From Fulvivirga sediminis (lineage in GTDB: Bacteria > Bacteroidota > Bacteroidia > Cytophagales > Cyclobacteriaceae), in contig NZ_JAESIY010000007.1 in assembly GCF_016757215.1 (NCBI RefSeq), forward strand, positions 248,001-312,000: a stretch of DNA of 64,000 nt, given 5' to 3'. The position numbers were made by a program, and so were the translations under genes. Below, piece after piece: positions 44,590 through 53,719 of the stretch (its first letter is position 1; each line of letters starts with the position of its first letter). Below the pieces are notes generated by a model that did no database searches, was not told where the DNA came from, and saw only the letters and a program-made list of their open reading frames with translations.

Positions 44590-45066
44590 CTACTTTGATC
44601 TTTTAGGCTCATCAAAAACAAAATTTTTCTTTCTCACATATACCACCTTTTCTACCTCCGTGATAATCTCTCCTTCATTATTTTTGACTTCACACAAAAA
44701 AGTATAATCTTTTTTACCCACATCGTCCAGTTCCTCCTTCATGTGCTGTACCTCTTCTTTACTTACCTGAAATACACACCTTAGTGTTCCTTTTCCCGGC
44801 TTCTTATATCTTATACTAGCTCCTTTGTCCATTACCACATAATCACTACCGAGCTGATTTATTAAAATAAACATATACCAGGGGTCGCACATAGAATACA
44901 GAGAACCTCCGTAGTGTATGCCTACCAAATTTCTGTTGTACCACCTCATCTTCATCTCCACTTCATACCTTCTTCCATCGTCGGATACTTTCTTCAAACT
45001 AATACCTGTACCAAGCATTGGCGGCCACCAATTAATTAATTTCATTTTTTGTTGATAGGAGAGCAT
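44590..45066 (-). CDS. DUF4442 hotdog-fold protein
   Basis: A 158-aa hotdog-fold protein with the DUF4442 signature RWYNRNLVGIHYGGSLYSM, then YMFILINQLGSDYVVMDK. The family resembles thioesterases (the GTHFGGS-like loop), but I see no clear catalytic Asp/Glu, so the activity is uncertain. It is divergent from the cyclophilin gene with a 69-bp shared promoter region. Confidence 0.87.
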   Translation of the reverse strand: MLSYQQKMKLINWWPPMLGTGISLKKVSDDGRRYEVEMKMRWYNRNLVGIHYGGSLYSMCDPWYMFILINQLGSDYVVMDKGASIRYKKPGKGTLRCVFQVSKEEVQHMKEELDDVGKKDYTFLCEVKNNEGEIITEVEKVVYVRKKNFVFDEPKRSK

Positions 45067-45071
45067 ATTGA

Positions 45072-45106
45072 TTTGCAGTTAAGTATCCGATAAATTGGTA
45101 TTTTTG
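45072..45106 (+). promoter_or_regulatory. candidate Bacteroidota promoter of the cyclophilin gene
   Basis: TTTG at 45072-45075 (-33) and TATTTTTG at 45099-45106 (-7) are 23 bases apart; the predicted start near 45112 leaves a leader of about 24 bases before the ATG at 45136. It fits the TTTG / TAnnTTTG consensus. Confidence 0.5.
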
Positions 45107-45135
45107 AAATGGGATTCTAACTTAACAAAACAGAG

Positions 45136-45573
45136 ATGAAAACGGCTGAAATAATTACCGAAAAAGGAACGATGAAAGTGCATTTTTATGAAGAAGATGC
45201 TCCTAACACTGTAAAGAATTTCATAGACCTTTCTAGCAAAGGTTTCTATGATGGTCTTATTTTCCATAGAGTAATACCAAACTTTGTAATACAAACTGGC
45301 TGCCCTGAGGGCACTGGTTATGGCAACCCTGGTTATAGAATAAACTGCGAGACTGACGGTGGCAATCAGTATCATGACAAAGGCGTACTTTCTATGGCCC
45401 ATGCAGGTAGAAATACAGGTGGAAGCCAATTCTTTATATGTCATAGCAGAGATAATACCTATCAGCTCGACGGTAAGCATACTTGCTTTGGCAAAGTTGT
45501 GGAAGGGTTAGATGTTATTGATGATATTAGAAAAGGTGACGTCATTGAAAAAATTGTAATTCATGAAGATTAA
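45136..45573 (+). CDS. peptidyl-prolyl cis-trans isomerase, cyclophilin type
   Basis: A 145-aa single-domain cyclophilin. The signature FHRVIPNFVIQTGCPEGTG contains the catalytic Arg, and HAGRNTGGSQFFIC and LDGKHTCFGKVVEGLDVID complete the fold. No signal peptide, so it is cytosolic and corresponds to PpiB-type enzymes. It catalyses prolyl isomerisation in folding. The downstream lipoprotein gene overlaps its end by 11 bases, so the two are cotranscribed. Confidence 0.95.
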   Translation: MKTAEIITEKGTMKVHFYEEDAPNTVKNFIDLSSKGFYDGLIFHRVIPNFVIQTGCPEGTGYGNPGYRINCETDGGNQYHDKGVLSMAHAGRNTGGSQFFICHSRDNTYQLDGKHTCFGKVVEGLDVIDDIRKGDVIEKIVIHED

Positions 45574-46042
45574 ATCACTTAGTAGTGTAGTGCTGATATT
45601 GATTCTTATCAATATCAGCTGTGCACAAAAAACCGCACTTCAATCTAACCCAAACATATCATTGCAAGTTGACCGCAATAGCGACATCAGCACTTCTGAT
45701 CAAAATAGTTCTTTGATAACATCAGGAAATTATAATGTCATTCGCCTGAAGTTTGTAGGCCCTGGAGATAAGAAAATAGATGCAGGAATGGACAAAACCT
45801 TAATACTTAAGGTGCCAGAAACAGAAGAATTAGAGGTTAATGACTGGAAAAGCTATAAAGGATTTATTGAGATAAGTGGTTGTAGGTGCCTAAACCGAGG
45901 CTTAAACCCTATCGAATCAGGTACAGTGAAAATCAAAAAACTGCACAAAAAAACTTGGCAAATAACTGCAGATGTCACGGCTACAGGCATCGACAACGAT
46001 CAGAAGCTAACGCTAGATTGGCAAGGAACGATAAAAGAATAA
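45563..46042 (+). CDS. hypothetical lipoprotein
   Basis: A 159-aa protein with a lipoprotein-type start (MKIKSLSSVVLILILINISC, Cys20). The mature part is small and beta-rich (NYNVIRLKFVGPGDKKI, YKGFIEISGCRCLNRG), with two further cysteines in GCRC that could bind a metal or form a disulfide. No family is recognised. It overlaps the cyclophilin gene by 11 bases and converges on the DUF3050 gene 14 bp away. Confidence 0.7.
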   Translation: MKIKSLSSVVLILILINISCAQKTALQSNPNISLQVDRNSDISTSDQNSSLITSGNYNVIRLKFVGPGDKKIDAGMDKTLILKVPETEELEVNDWKSYKGFIEISGCRCLNRGLNPIESGTVKIKKLHKKTWQITADVTATGIDNDQKLTLDWQGTIKE

Positions 46043-46063
46043 AAAAGGGAGCTATCTCAGCTC
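46041..46063 (-). terminator. short terminator overlapping the DUF3050 stop
   Basis: GAGCT (46049-46053) pairs with AGCTC (46059-46063) and is followed on the minus strand by CCTTTTTT. The stem is only 5 bp, and the TGA of the DUF3050 gene is inside it, so the call is moderate. Confidence 0.45.
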
Positions 46064-46848
46064 GCCTTCATTTCTATCTTGTCTGCTATACTATCCCAAA
46101 GCTTAATCCTCTTATTGAGAGCAACTTCAGCCGTTTGTAAGCACTCCTCCCATTTTACTTGGTCATTTCCGCATAGAGCTGTAATCATCTTTATTGATAA
46201 GGGACCATGCTCATCGCCATCCAGCTCTATGTGTCTATTAAGGTAATATGTAAGTTTATTATAACTCACGTGATTCTCCTTTTCTGATCTCTTTATTATT
46301 TCAATAAACATATCAGGTATAAGATCTTCTCTACCAAAAGTAAAAGCAGAAGCTATCAAATGAGCTTTTCCCGAATTAATAGTATCAAAAGTGAATCGAA
46401 CAAAATCACGCACAGCAAGTTCTTCTATATTATCTATAGCCTCATCAATACCTTTGTCTATAATAACCTTAAGAAAGTTTCTTATCTCAGAAGTATCGGC
46501 ATTGATTTGTTCCATAGCTTCCAAGTACATTTCATAGTGACTCATAGGCTCACCATTTTCACCAAGATCGCTCTCCTCTCCCAGCACTATTTCATTAATA
46601 AACCTGGCAATGCTAGGATCACTTGCCGGAAGCCAGGGTACATTCACGCAGGTTAAATCCCGTTGCAAGGCTTTTAAAAGCGACATAAAATCCCATACCG
46701 CATATACATGCTGGCCCATAAAATTTCGTATATCATCTAACGATGATAATTTATCGTACATCTTATGAGTAGTGAGCTGCTTTCTTAAAGGCGATATTGC
46801 CTCTTCTATCTTCTCTATCTCTGCATTCATTTCACAAAGATAAGTCAT
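46057..46848 (-). CDS. DUF3050 domain-containing protein (heme-oxygenase-like fold)
   Basis: A 263-aa helical protein with the DUF3050 hallmarks: [19 protein letters not shown], then [29 protein letters not shown] and [16 protein letters not shown]. The conserved His and Glu residues in helices resemble the heme-oxygenase/diiron-oxidase fold (HDO) group, so a metal-dependent oxygenase is possible but unproven. The start at 46848 is chosen; an ATG six codons inside is also possible. It appears to be monocistronic. Confidence 0.87.
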   Translation of the reverse strand: MTYLCEMNAEIEKIEEAISPLRKQLTTHKMYDKLSSLDDIRNFMGQHVYAVWDFMSLLKALQRDLTCVNVPWLPASDPSIARFINEIVLGEESDLGENGEPMSHYEMYLEAMEQINADTSEIRNFLKVIIDKGIDEAIDNIEELAVRDFVRFTFDTINSGKAHLIASAFTFGREDLIPDMFIEIIKRSEKENHVSYNKLTYYLNRHIELDGDEHGPLSIKMITALCGNDQVKWEECLQTAEVALNKRIKLWDSIADKIEMKAS

Positions 46849-47010
46849 TTTATCAATAGCCCGTTATATCTTTGCTTCATCATAAGCCAACTTTTACTTC
46901 TGTAATTATTTACAATTAATGAGTAATAGTTATCCGTAAACTCATAAAAAATCAATGATGCCGACACCAACAAACCAGAGCATCATCTGTTTCAGTATAA
47001 ATTGAATGAC

Positions 47011-47571
47011 ATGAAAAAGAAACACATCATATATACAGCCAGTGCCGTTATTGCCATTGGAGCAGCAACTTTCTTATTATGGCCAAAGAAAAATATTCCT
47101 CAAGGTGTGGAGGCTGTTAAGTCTTTTAATAAAGAAAGGTATCTTGGAAAATGGTATGAAATCGCTCGCTTTGACTTTAGGTTCGAAAAGGGTCTGAGCC
47201 ATGTAACGGCAGAGTATTCTTTAAATTCAGACGGCACTATTAAAGTAATAAATCGTGGCTATAACGCTAAAAAAGACGAATTCAATGAAGCCATAGGTAA
47301 AGCAAAATTTGTGAAAGATGATAGCATTGCAGAGCTTAAAGTCTCATTTTTCGGGCCTTTCTACTCTGGTTACAATGTTATAGCCATAGACCCTGATTAT
47401 CAAAATGCTTTGGTGGTGGGGAAAAACAGGGATTATATGTGGCTACTTTCTCGGAATACTGAAATGCCTGAAGATATTAAAAAAGCATATTTAAACTTGG
47501 CCGAAAAGCACGGCTTCGACACTTCAAAACTTCTTTGGACCAAGCATGATAAATCGCTAATAACACCATAA
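47011..47571 (+). CDS. lipocalin family protein (Blc-like)
   Basis: A 186-aa protein starting at ATG 47011 (MKKKHIIYTASAVIAIGAA); a TTG three codons earlier is less likely. The N-terminal hydrophobic anchor (about residues 6-22) is followed by the lipocalin GxW motif RYLGKWYEIARFDFRFEKG, the YNVIAIDPDYQNALVVGKN strand and the C-terminal MWLLSRNTEMPEDI block. Bacterial Blc lipocalins bind fatty acids or lysophospholipids at the outer membrane; here the anchor lacks a lipobox cysteine, so it is likely a signal-anchor or signal peptide. Single gene. Confidence 0.9.
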   Translation: MKKKHIIYTASAVIAIGAATFLLWPKKNIPQGVEAVKSFNKERYLGKWYEIARFDFRFEKGLSHVTAEYSLNSDGTIKVINRGYNAKKDEFNEAIGKAKFVKDDSIAELKVSFFGPFYSGYNVIAIDPDYQNALVVGKNRDYMWLLSRNTEMPEDIKKAYLNLAEKHGFDTSKLLWTKHDKSLITP

Positions 47572-47663
47572 CTATGAAATTTTAAAAGAAGTTTTGATCA
47601 TATTACCCAGAAGGATAATTTTACCACCTATAATTCATCTAGATCAAAAGATCATTTCTTCCC

Positions 47664-49220
47664 ATGATTCAAAATTTCTTTTGCTTCCTTTTTTCTGTTT
47701 CATTGATCTCAGGTTCACTTTTAGCACAAACACCTCCTAAAGAACTTGAAATAGAACTGCATCCTGAACAAGCATTTCAAACTATACATAGCTTTGGGGC
47801 TTCTGGATGTTGGTTTGCAGAGCCTATTGGAGCTCATTGGCCCGATCAAAAGAAAGAACATATAGCCGAACTTTTGTTCAGCACCGAAAAAACTGAAAAT
47901 GGTAGTCCTAAGGGTTTAGGCCTCAGTGCATGGAGATTTAACATTGGGGCTGGTACTGCTGAGCAAGGAGACAGTAGTGGCATCATAGAACCAAACCACC
48001 GAGTAGAATCCTTTCTTGGTGAAAATGGACAATATGACTGGAGCAAACAGCCCGGCTATCAATACTTTTTGAAGAAAGCCTCTGATTACAAAGTCCCTAA
48101 TCTAATCGCTTTTGTTAACTCTCCTCCTGTATTCTTTAATAAAAACCAGCTTGGATTCTTGCAAACGAAAGGTCATACAACCAATCTTAAAAAAGAGCAT
48201 TACAAAGATTTTGGTCATTTTTTAGCTACGATAGTGCAGCATTTTGATAATGAAGGTTATCATTTTAATTATTTAAGTCCCATTAATGAGCCTCAATGGG
48301 ACTGGCATGGAGAATTTGGCCATGCAAAACAGGAAGGCACCCCCTACAGCAACGAGGAAATGTTTGAAGTAATCACTGAAGTGAACAAGGCTCTTAAAAA
48401 GAATAAATCAGCCACTAAAATTGTCATTCCTGAAGCAGCCATGCTTACCTACCTGACAGACGAAAATGGGCCCACATCAGATCAAATCAACACTTTTTGG
48501 AATAACAAAAGTAAGTTATACCTGGGTAATTTAAGTCATTTGGCGACATATGTGGCAGGCCATAGCTATTTTACTGATGGTAGTAATGAGCAAATTATTT
48601 CCGTTAGGGAAAAATTAAAAAAAAGCTCGTCGGCGTATAACTTAGACTATTGGCAGAGTGAATATAGCTTATTGGGTAACGGCTACCTTGAAGGTGAAGA
48701 AAGCCGATCTACGCTGGACTGTGGATTATTTTTAGCTAAAATAATTCACCATGATCTGGTTGTGGGCAATGCCAGTGCCTGGCATTATTGGAACAGCTTT
48801 GAGCCTGGAGACTGGAAAAAGGACACTCGCTATTACCTCATAGCTCTGGAACCTAATGAAGATTGGTCTGATGGTTCCTACGCGGTAACTGGTAACTTCT
48901 ATGCTTTAGGACACTATAGCCGATTTGTTAGACCTGGAATGCAAAGAATAGGATTAACCAGATCAGATCAGGCAACCGCTATAGAAGCAGCTGAGGGAGT
49001 AATGATCTCTGCTTATCAGCATCCTGCCACGAAAGAAACGGTGCTGGTGGTCATTAACTATACTGAAGATTACTATACTCTCAAAATTAACGGTGAATCA
49101 GCTGAATGGTATAATCAGTACATTACTAATCGCTCCAACCGATTTAAGTACCGTGGTGATGTTCAAAGCAGCTTTATCCAGCTTATGCCAAGATCGATAT
49201 ACACCCTTGTTTCAGATTAA
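47664..49220 (+). CDS. glycoside hydrolase family 30 protein
   Basis: A 518-aa secreted enzyme with a signal peptide (to LLAQ). The (beta/alpha)8 barrel shows the GH30 start IHSFGASGCWFAEPIGAHWP, acid/base Glu209 in YLSPINEPQWDWHG and nucleophile Glu333 in YWQSEYSLLGNG, then ASAWHYWNSFEPGDWKK and a C-terminal beta domain. The sequence around INEPQWDW resembles the beta-1,6-galactanase-type GH30 group, but the substrate is not certain. No T9SS tail or SusCD neighbour is present. A TTTTG (47593-47597) and TAATTTTA (47617-47624), 19 bases apart, could form the promoter. Confidence 0.88.
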   Translation: MIQNFFCFLFSVSLISGSLLAQTPPKELEIELHPEQAFQTIHSFGASGCWFAEPIGAHWPDQKKEHIAELLFSTEKTENGSPKGLGLSAWRFNIGAGTAEQGDSSGIIEPNHRVESFLGENGQYDWSKQPGYQYFLKKASDYKVPNLIAFVNSPPVFFNKNQLGFLQTKGHTTNLKKEHYKDFGHFLATIVQHFDNEGYHFNYLSPINEPQWDWHGEFGHAKQEGTPYSNEEMFEVITEVNKALKKNKSATKIVIPEAAMLTYLTDENGPTSDQINTFWNNKSKLYLGNLSHLATYVAGHSYFTDGSNEQIISVREKLKKSSSAYNLDYWQSEYSLLGNGYLEGEESRSTLDCGLFLAKIIHHDLVVGNASAWHYWNSFEPGDWKKDTRYYLIALEPNEDWSDGSYAVTGNFYALGHYSRFVRPGMQRIGLTRSDQATAIEAAEGVMISAYQHPATKETVLVVINYTEDYYTLKINGESAEWYNQYITNRSNRFKYRGDVQSSFIQLMPRSIYTLVSD

Positions 49221-49271
49221 TAAAAGATACTTATTCTCTTTGGTCGTTGTGTTTAAATAATAAATTTGAGT

Positions 49272-49688
49272 TTAGTCTTTACCTGTTAAAAACTTCATTG
49301 CAGATGCTTCATCGCCGCATATTTTAAAAGGTAGATTAAACTTGTTCACTGCACTCAAAAGAATGTTAAGGTAGTATCTTTTAAACACATTACCTCCGGA
49401 GATTACAGCAGCCCTTTTGAGGCCTCCTTTAATAGCGGCAGGAAGCATTTCATATTCAAACCATTTCCTATTTTCAGGAGATACAACTCCTTGATTGCGT
49501 GTATCAGAAAGAAAAAGAGTTACCATTTTACTACCTTGAGACCAATCTAATAACACTTGAAAAGGCTTCTGGTATTGCTCTATAGTAAGACTTTTATCCT
49601 CCGTCCAAATTATTTTACCTAATTGTAAGCTTTCATCATACAAAACGGTGACGTACCTCTCTTTTAAAACTTCAGTTAGCAAATCCAT
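49272..49688 (-). CDS. STAS/SpoIIAA-like protein
   Basis: The ATG at 49686-49688 (MDLLTEVLKERYVTVL) gives 138 aa; an in-frame start 90 bases upstream would add a hydrophobic, phenylalanine-rich leader in AT-rich sequence and is rejected. The beta-alpha pattern (YVTVLYDESLQLGKIIWTED, MVTLFLSDTRNQGVVSPENR, RAAVISGGNVFKRYYLN) resembles the SpoIIAA/STAS-like fold seen in many Cytophagales proteins of this size. It may act in protein-protein regulation. Single gene; confidence in the fold is moderate. Confidence 0.65.
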   Translation of the reverse strand: MDLLTEVLKERYVTVLYDESLQLGKIIWTEDKSLTIEQYQKPFQVLLDWSQGSKMVTLFLSDTRNQGVVSPENRKWFEYEMLPAAIKGGLKRAAVISGGNVFKRYYLNILLSAVNKFNLPFKICGDEASAMKFLTGKD

Positions 49689-49989
49689 AATTCTGTAAAA
49701 TGACCTTACTGAAAATAAACATATTTTATTAAATATAAAATATAGTATATAACTAAATGAATAACATGGGCGTACCATTTATACCCAAAATATGCAGTAT
49801 CAATATTTGCCCCTTGAAGATGGTATTAGTTAACAACATCTATAACCTCAGAATAAACAAGATGATGGTATATGTAATGAGTTTTAGTCAAATGTATTTA
49901 GGAAATATCTTTAAGAATTATCCTTTGCTTACTTATAAACATTTTTAAATAAAAATTATTTACTTTGCCCTTTTTAATATAAAAATAAT
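49689..49989. other. 301-bp intergenic region, nothing definite
   Basis: AT-rich spacer between the divergent STAS-like and DUF808 genes. It must hold both promoters; a TTTACTTTG at about 49960-49968 is close to the -7 consensus for the DUF808 gene but with one base of spacing missing. A 63-codon open frame (49757-49948) has no supported start or composition and is not called. Confidence 0.5.
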
Positions 49990-50862
49990 ATGGCTTCAGG
50001 ATTTTTTGCACTTTTAGACGATGTCGCTTCTCTAATGGATGATGTCGCAACTATGGGTAAATTGGCGGGTAAAAAGACCGCTGGTATTTTAGGTGATGAT
50101 TTAGCCGTAAACGCCGAGAAAGCCTCCGGTTTTATGTCTTCCAGGGAGCTTCCTGTGCTATGGTCCATTACTAAAGGATCATTGTTAAATAAAGTCATTA
50201 TACTGCCTGTTGCATTTTTATTAAGTGCATTCGTACCCATGGCCATAATAGTCATCTTAGTCATAGGAGGTCTCTACCTGGCATATGAAGGCGCTGAAAA
50301 AATATATGAATTCCTTGTGCCTCATGCTCATAAAAAGGAATCTGTGGTAGCCAAAAATCTTAGTGAAGAAGAAATTCTTGCACACGAAAAAGAGAAAGTT
50401 AAATCGGCCATTATAACTGATTTTATCCTTTCTGTAGAAATTATAATTGTAGCTTTAGGTGAAGTTTCTCAATCTCCCATAGAGATCCAAATTCCTGTGG
50501 TAACTCTTATTGCTTTAATCGCTACCATTGGCGTTTATGGTATTGTGGCCCTAATTGTTCGCATGGATGAATTTGGTTTCAAACTCATCAAACTTAATGA
50601 AGAAGACGATTCATTTTCAGACAAGGTTGGTAAACTCTTAGTTTCTGCATTACCAAAAGTTATAAAAGGCCTATCTGTAATAGGAACCATCGCACTTATG
50701 CTTGTATCTGGAGGCATATTTGTTCATAATCTGTCTTTTATGCATCATCTTGCAGAAAGAATAGCTATTCCTGGAATCTTATTCGAATTTCTTACAGGAC
50801 TTATAGTAGGCGTTATTGTTCTAGCAACAATAACCGTTGTTAAAAAGCTTTTTAAAAAATGA
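49990..50862 (+). CDS. DUF808 domain-containing inner-membrane protein (YedI-like)
   Basis: A 290-aa multi-pass membrane protein with the DUF808 opening MASGFFALLDDVASLMDDVA, then GKLAGKKTAGILGDDLAVNA and about six transmembrane helices (e.g. VIILPVAFLLSAFVPMAIIV, VTLIALIATIGVYGIVALIV and LVSGGIFVHNLSFMHHLAE). The family (YedI in E. coli) is conserved but uncharacterised. It is a single gene with 237 bp of non-coding sequence before the next gene. Confidence 0.9.
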   Translation: MASGFFALLDDVASLMDDVATMGKLAGKKTAGILGDDLAVNAEKASGFMSSRELPVLWSITKGSLLNKVIILPVAFLLSAFVPMAIIVILVIGGLYLAYEGAEKIYEFLVPHAHKKESVVAKNLSEEEILAHEKEKVKSAIITDFILSVEIIIVALGEVSQSPIEIQIPVVTLIALIATIGVYGIVALIVRMDEFGFKLIKLNEEDDSFSDKVGKLLVSALPKVIKGLSVIGTIALMLVSGGIFVHNLSFMHHLAERIAIPGILFEFLTGLIVGVIVLATITVVKKLFKK

Positions 50863-51042
50863 GGTCATAAATTCCTTCCTTCTAAAATGAACGGCGCCAA
50901 GCGTATTCAGCAGTTGAATATTTTCTTTATTTCATTCAAGATGCCGCTATAGAGTTGAACTTTAAGGAAATTTTGACACCGCCCATGTAGCTAAAAAGAA
51001 TCTGTGTTGCCAGTTACTTAAAATACATACCCTTTAATACAA

Positions 51043-51074
51043 AAAAGCTCCTGTCATAATAGACAGGAGCTTTT
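51043..51074. terminator. terminator between DUF808 and the TlpA-like gene
   Basis: AAAAGCTCCTGTC (51043-51055) and GACAGGAGCTTTT (51062-51074) form a perfect 13-bp stem with an ATAATA loop, flanked by A/T runs. It ends the alaS-gatB-TlpA unit and possibly the DUF808 transcript. Confidence 0.85.
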
Positions 51075-51099
51075 GCTGTACATATATTTCTTGCGAGTT

Positions 51100-52233
51100 C
51101 TAGCCTTTGTTAAATATCTCCTCAAGCTTATTTTCTAATTCTCTTCCTCTTAAGTTTTTACCAATGATAACTCCATCAGGATCTAATAGCAAAGCAAAAG
51201 GTATCGCTTTCACATTATAAAGTTTAGCGGCTTCTGAGTTCCAGTATTTTAAATCAGACACCTGAGTCCAGTGAAGATTATCCTGCTCGATCGCCTGTAA
51301 CCAGTCTTCCCTTCTTCTGTCTAGTGATACACCGTAGACTTCAAAACCTTCCTTATTGTATTTATCATAAAGTCTAACCACATTAGGATTTTCCCTACGA
51401 CACGGTCCACACCACTTAGCCCAAAAATCAACCAGCACATATTTTCCTCTCAAAGATGACAGCTTTACTACTTCTCCATCAGGGTTAGGTAGTGCTATAT
51501 CTGGCGCCACTTTACCGATAGCCAGATTTTTCATATTCTCTACATTTTCCACAAAATCTTTAGCAATAGGATTATTTGGCATATCCTTTTTCAATAATTC
51601 TGCGTAGCTACTATAAAAGTCAAAGTACTTATCTCTATCTAAGAAGTTTCCACTTCTTAAAACTTCAATAACCCCTAGAGAAGCTCCTAAAGTATCTATT
51701 TTGCTCATGATCTTTTTTCTAAATGCGTCATCAAGGTCCATATATGCCTCTTTTAACGATTCCATTTTGGCCTCATCTCCTTCACGCTGAGAGGTTAAAA
51801 ACTCTTCATTTATCTTTTGAACTTCTTCTCCATTCTGGAAATTTTGAAACATCTTCTGCACTTCTACTATAAAGTCATGATCACTAGAGCCTTTCACCTC
51901 TCTAAAGCCTCTTTCATTGTTACCATCTACATTCACCTCTATATCCTCATCATCAAGTATTAAAGGCACTATTTGTTTATTGTAAAAATTCAGACGATAA
52001 TACCCTGGAGTATCTACATTTACTCTTACTGTAAAGCTGTTATCTTCAGCTAACTGTATCGTGTCTATGGGTTGATTACTGTTATCAGTAAATTTTTCCA
52101 AGATTATATTACCACTTTGAGGATGACTTACAGACCCCGTAATAGTAACGCCAGCAGCATCACTTTCTGTTTGTGAAGACCCGGAACAGGCACAAAAAAT
52201 CGTTAGGAAAAATATAATTGAAATTCTATTCAT
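51100..52233 (-). CDS. TlpA-family thiol-disulfide reductase with DUF4369 domain
   Basis: Started at the ATG at 52231-52233 (MNRISIIFFLTIFCACSGSS), 377 aa; a TTG nine codons earlier overlaps the gatB stop. It is a lipoprotein-type export signal (Cys14 or Cys16). The N-terminal half is a DUF4369-type beta domain (VTITGSVSHPQSGNIILEKF), and the C-terminal half is a TlpA/ResA thioredoxin: IALPNPDGEVVKLSSLRGKY, then WAKWCGPCRRENPNVV with the CGPC active site and VKAIPFALLLDPDG (cis-Pro). It should reduce or maintain disulfides in the periplasm. It is the last gene of the alaS-gatB unit. Confidence 0.92.
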   Translation of the reverse strand: MNRISIIFFLTIFCACSGSSQTESDAAGVTITGSVSHPQSGNIILEKFTDNSNQPIDTIQLAEDNSFTVRVNVDTPGYYRLNFYNKQIVPLILDDEDIEVNVDGNNERGFREVKGSSDHDFIVEVQKMFQNFQNGEEVQKINEEFLTSQREGDEAKMESLKEAYMDLDDAFRKKIMSKIDTLGASLGVIEVLRSGNFLDRDKYFDFYSSYAELLKKDMPNNPIAKDFVENVENMKNLAIGKVAPDIALPNPDGEVVKLSSLRGKYVLVDFWAKWCGPCRRENPNVVRLYDKYNKEGFEVYGVSLDRRREDWLQAIEQDNLHWTQVSDLKYWNSEAAKLYNVKAIPFALLLDPDGVIIGKNLRGRELENKLEEIFNKG

Positions 52234-52252
52234 TGAGTTTTTCTTTAGGTGC

Positions 52253-53710
52253 TTAAGCAAGCTTATTTCTTAAAAGTTCATTTGTTATTTTAGGATCGGC
52301 ACTACCATTGCTTTTTTTCATTACCTCGCCCATGAACATACCTATAAGGCCCTTTTGTCCTTTCCGGTATGCAGCCACTTTATCAGGAAATGCGGCCAAG
52401 ACCTCATCTATAAGTTCGCCAATACTGTCACTATCACTATCTTGTATTAGTCCTAGAGATTCGGCTGTTGCTAATGCAGACTGACCATCTCCTTTGAGCA
52501 TAGCGGGAAACAATCGCTGACTGGCAGCAGAAAAGCTTACTTTACTCTCATCAACCAGTTGTATTATCTCAGCCAGATTCTCGGGAGTGACCGAGAGGTC
52601 TTCTATATTTTCATTAGAGTCATTCAAATAAGATTTTACCGGGCCCATGACCCAGTTAGATGCCGCTTTATAGTTTGATGTTTTCCCACATAAAGCCTCA
52701 AAATACGCTGCTATCTCTTTTGTATCAGTGAGCACCTGAGCATCATACTCAGGTAGATTAAATTCTTTAACGTACTTAGCCAAAAGGTCATTAGGCAAAC
52801 TTGGCATAGTTGCCTCTATTTCCTTTAGCCATTCTTCACTAACTATTAAAGGACTCAAATCCGGATCAGGAAAATATCTATAATCATTAAGTTCTTCCTT
52901 GGTACGCATACCTGCAGTAGTGCCAGTTGCCGCATCAAAAGTTCTGGTTTCAGAAAAGATAGTATTTCCTTTTTCAATTTCAGCTATTTGTCTCTCTATC
53001 TCATGATCAATGGCTCGCTGCACATTGCGGATAGAGTTCATATTTTTCACTTCCACCTTTTTACCCAACGTAGTAGATCCTTTAAGCATTACAGATATAT
53101 TCGCGTCGCAGCGCAAAGATCCTTCTTCCATATTGCCATCGCAGATATCCAAATAACGGACTAGCTTTCTCACTTCCGTTAAAAAGGAATTGGCTTCTTC
53201 GGATGACCTGATAGCTGGCTCAGTAACTATCTCAATAAGTGGTACACCAGCCCGGTTAAAGTCTACCAGGCTATCTGTTTCCCCTGCCAAGTGAATAGAC
53301 TTACCGGCATCCTCTTCTATATGAATTCTATTCAGAGTAATGTCTCTCGGCTCTCCATTTTTAGGAAAAACAGTAACATGACCATTCATACAGATAGGTG
53401 TACGATCTTGGGTAAGTTGATAGCCCTTCGGTAAGTCAGGATAGAAATAATTCTTCCTATCAAATATTTGTTCACGGCTAATATCACAACCACAGGCTAA
53501 CCCCATTTTTATAGCATATTCCACCACCTTCTTATTCAGCTTAGGTAAGGTGCCAGGATGTCCCAATGTAATTACACTTACATTAGTATTAGGAGAATGC
53601 CCATAGGCATTAGCATCTGTATTGTATATTTTTGTTTTAGTCAGCAGCTGGGCGTGAACCTCAAGACCAATAACCGCGGTATATTTTTCTCTTACCGATG
53701 TATCTATCAT
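52253..53710 (-). CDS. gatB: aspartyl/glutamyl-tRNA amidotransferase subunit B
   Basis: A 485-aa GatB: VIGLEVHAQLLTKTKIYN, NYFYPDLPKGYQLTQDRTPI, GVPLIEIVTEP, EEGSLRCDANIS and KVEVKNMNSIRNVQRAIDHE are the kinase-like transamidase core, and the C-terminal GatB/YqeY helical domain runs to the end (SNGSADPKITNELLRNKLA). It works in GatCAB, amidating Glu-tRNA(Gln) and/or Asp-tRNA(Asn). It starts 9 bases after the alaS stop. gatA and gatC are not in the window, as is normal in Bacteroidota. Confidence 0.96.
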   Translation of the reverse strand: MIDTSVREKYTAVIGLEVHAQLLTKTKIYNTDANAYGHSPNTNVSVITLGHPGTLPKLNKKVVEYAIKMGLACGCDISREQIFDRKNYFYPDLPKGYQLTQDRTPICMNGHVTVFPKNGEPRDITLNRIHIEEDAGKSIHLAGETDSLVDFNRAGVPLIEIVTEPAIRSSEEANSFLTEVRKLVRYLDICDGNMEEGSLRCDANISVMLKGSTTLGKKVEVKNMNSIRNVQRAIDHEIERQIAEIEKGNTIFSETRTFDAATGTTAGMRTKEELNDYRYFPDPDLSPLIVSEEWLKEIEATMPSLPNDLLAKYVKEFNLPEYDAQVLTDTKEIAAYFEALCGKTSNYKAASNWVMGPVKSYLNDSNENIEDLSVTPENLAEIIQLVDESKVSFSAASQRLFPAMLKGDGQSALATAESLGLIQDSDSDSIGELIDEVLAAFPDKVAAYRKGQKGLIGMFMGEVMKKSNGSADPKITNELLRNKLA

Positions 53711-53719
53711 AATACCAAA

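Noticed and set aside
45079-45480. 133-codon antisense frame over the cyclophilin gene
   Set aside because: It is the shadow of a strongly conserved gene on the other strand and has no signal of its own.
46867-46874. TATCTTTG upstream of the lipocalin gene as a promoter
   Set aside because: No TTG-type -33 element at a suitable distance and 136 bases from the ATG; too weak to list as a feature.
49757-49948. 63-codon open frame in the STAS-DUF808 spacer
   Set aside because: AT-rich chance frame, no protein-like composition or supported start; treated as intergenic.
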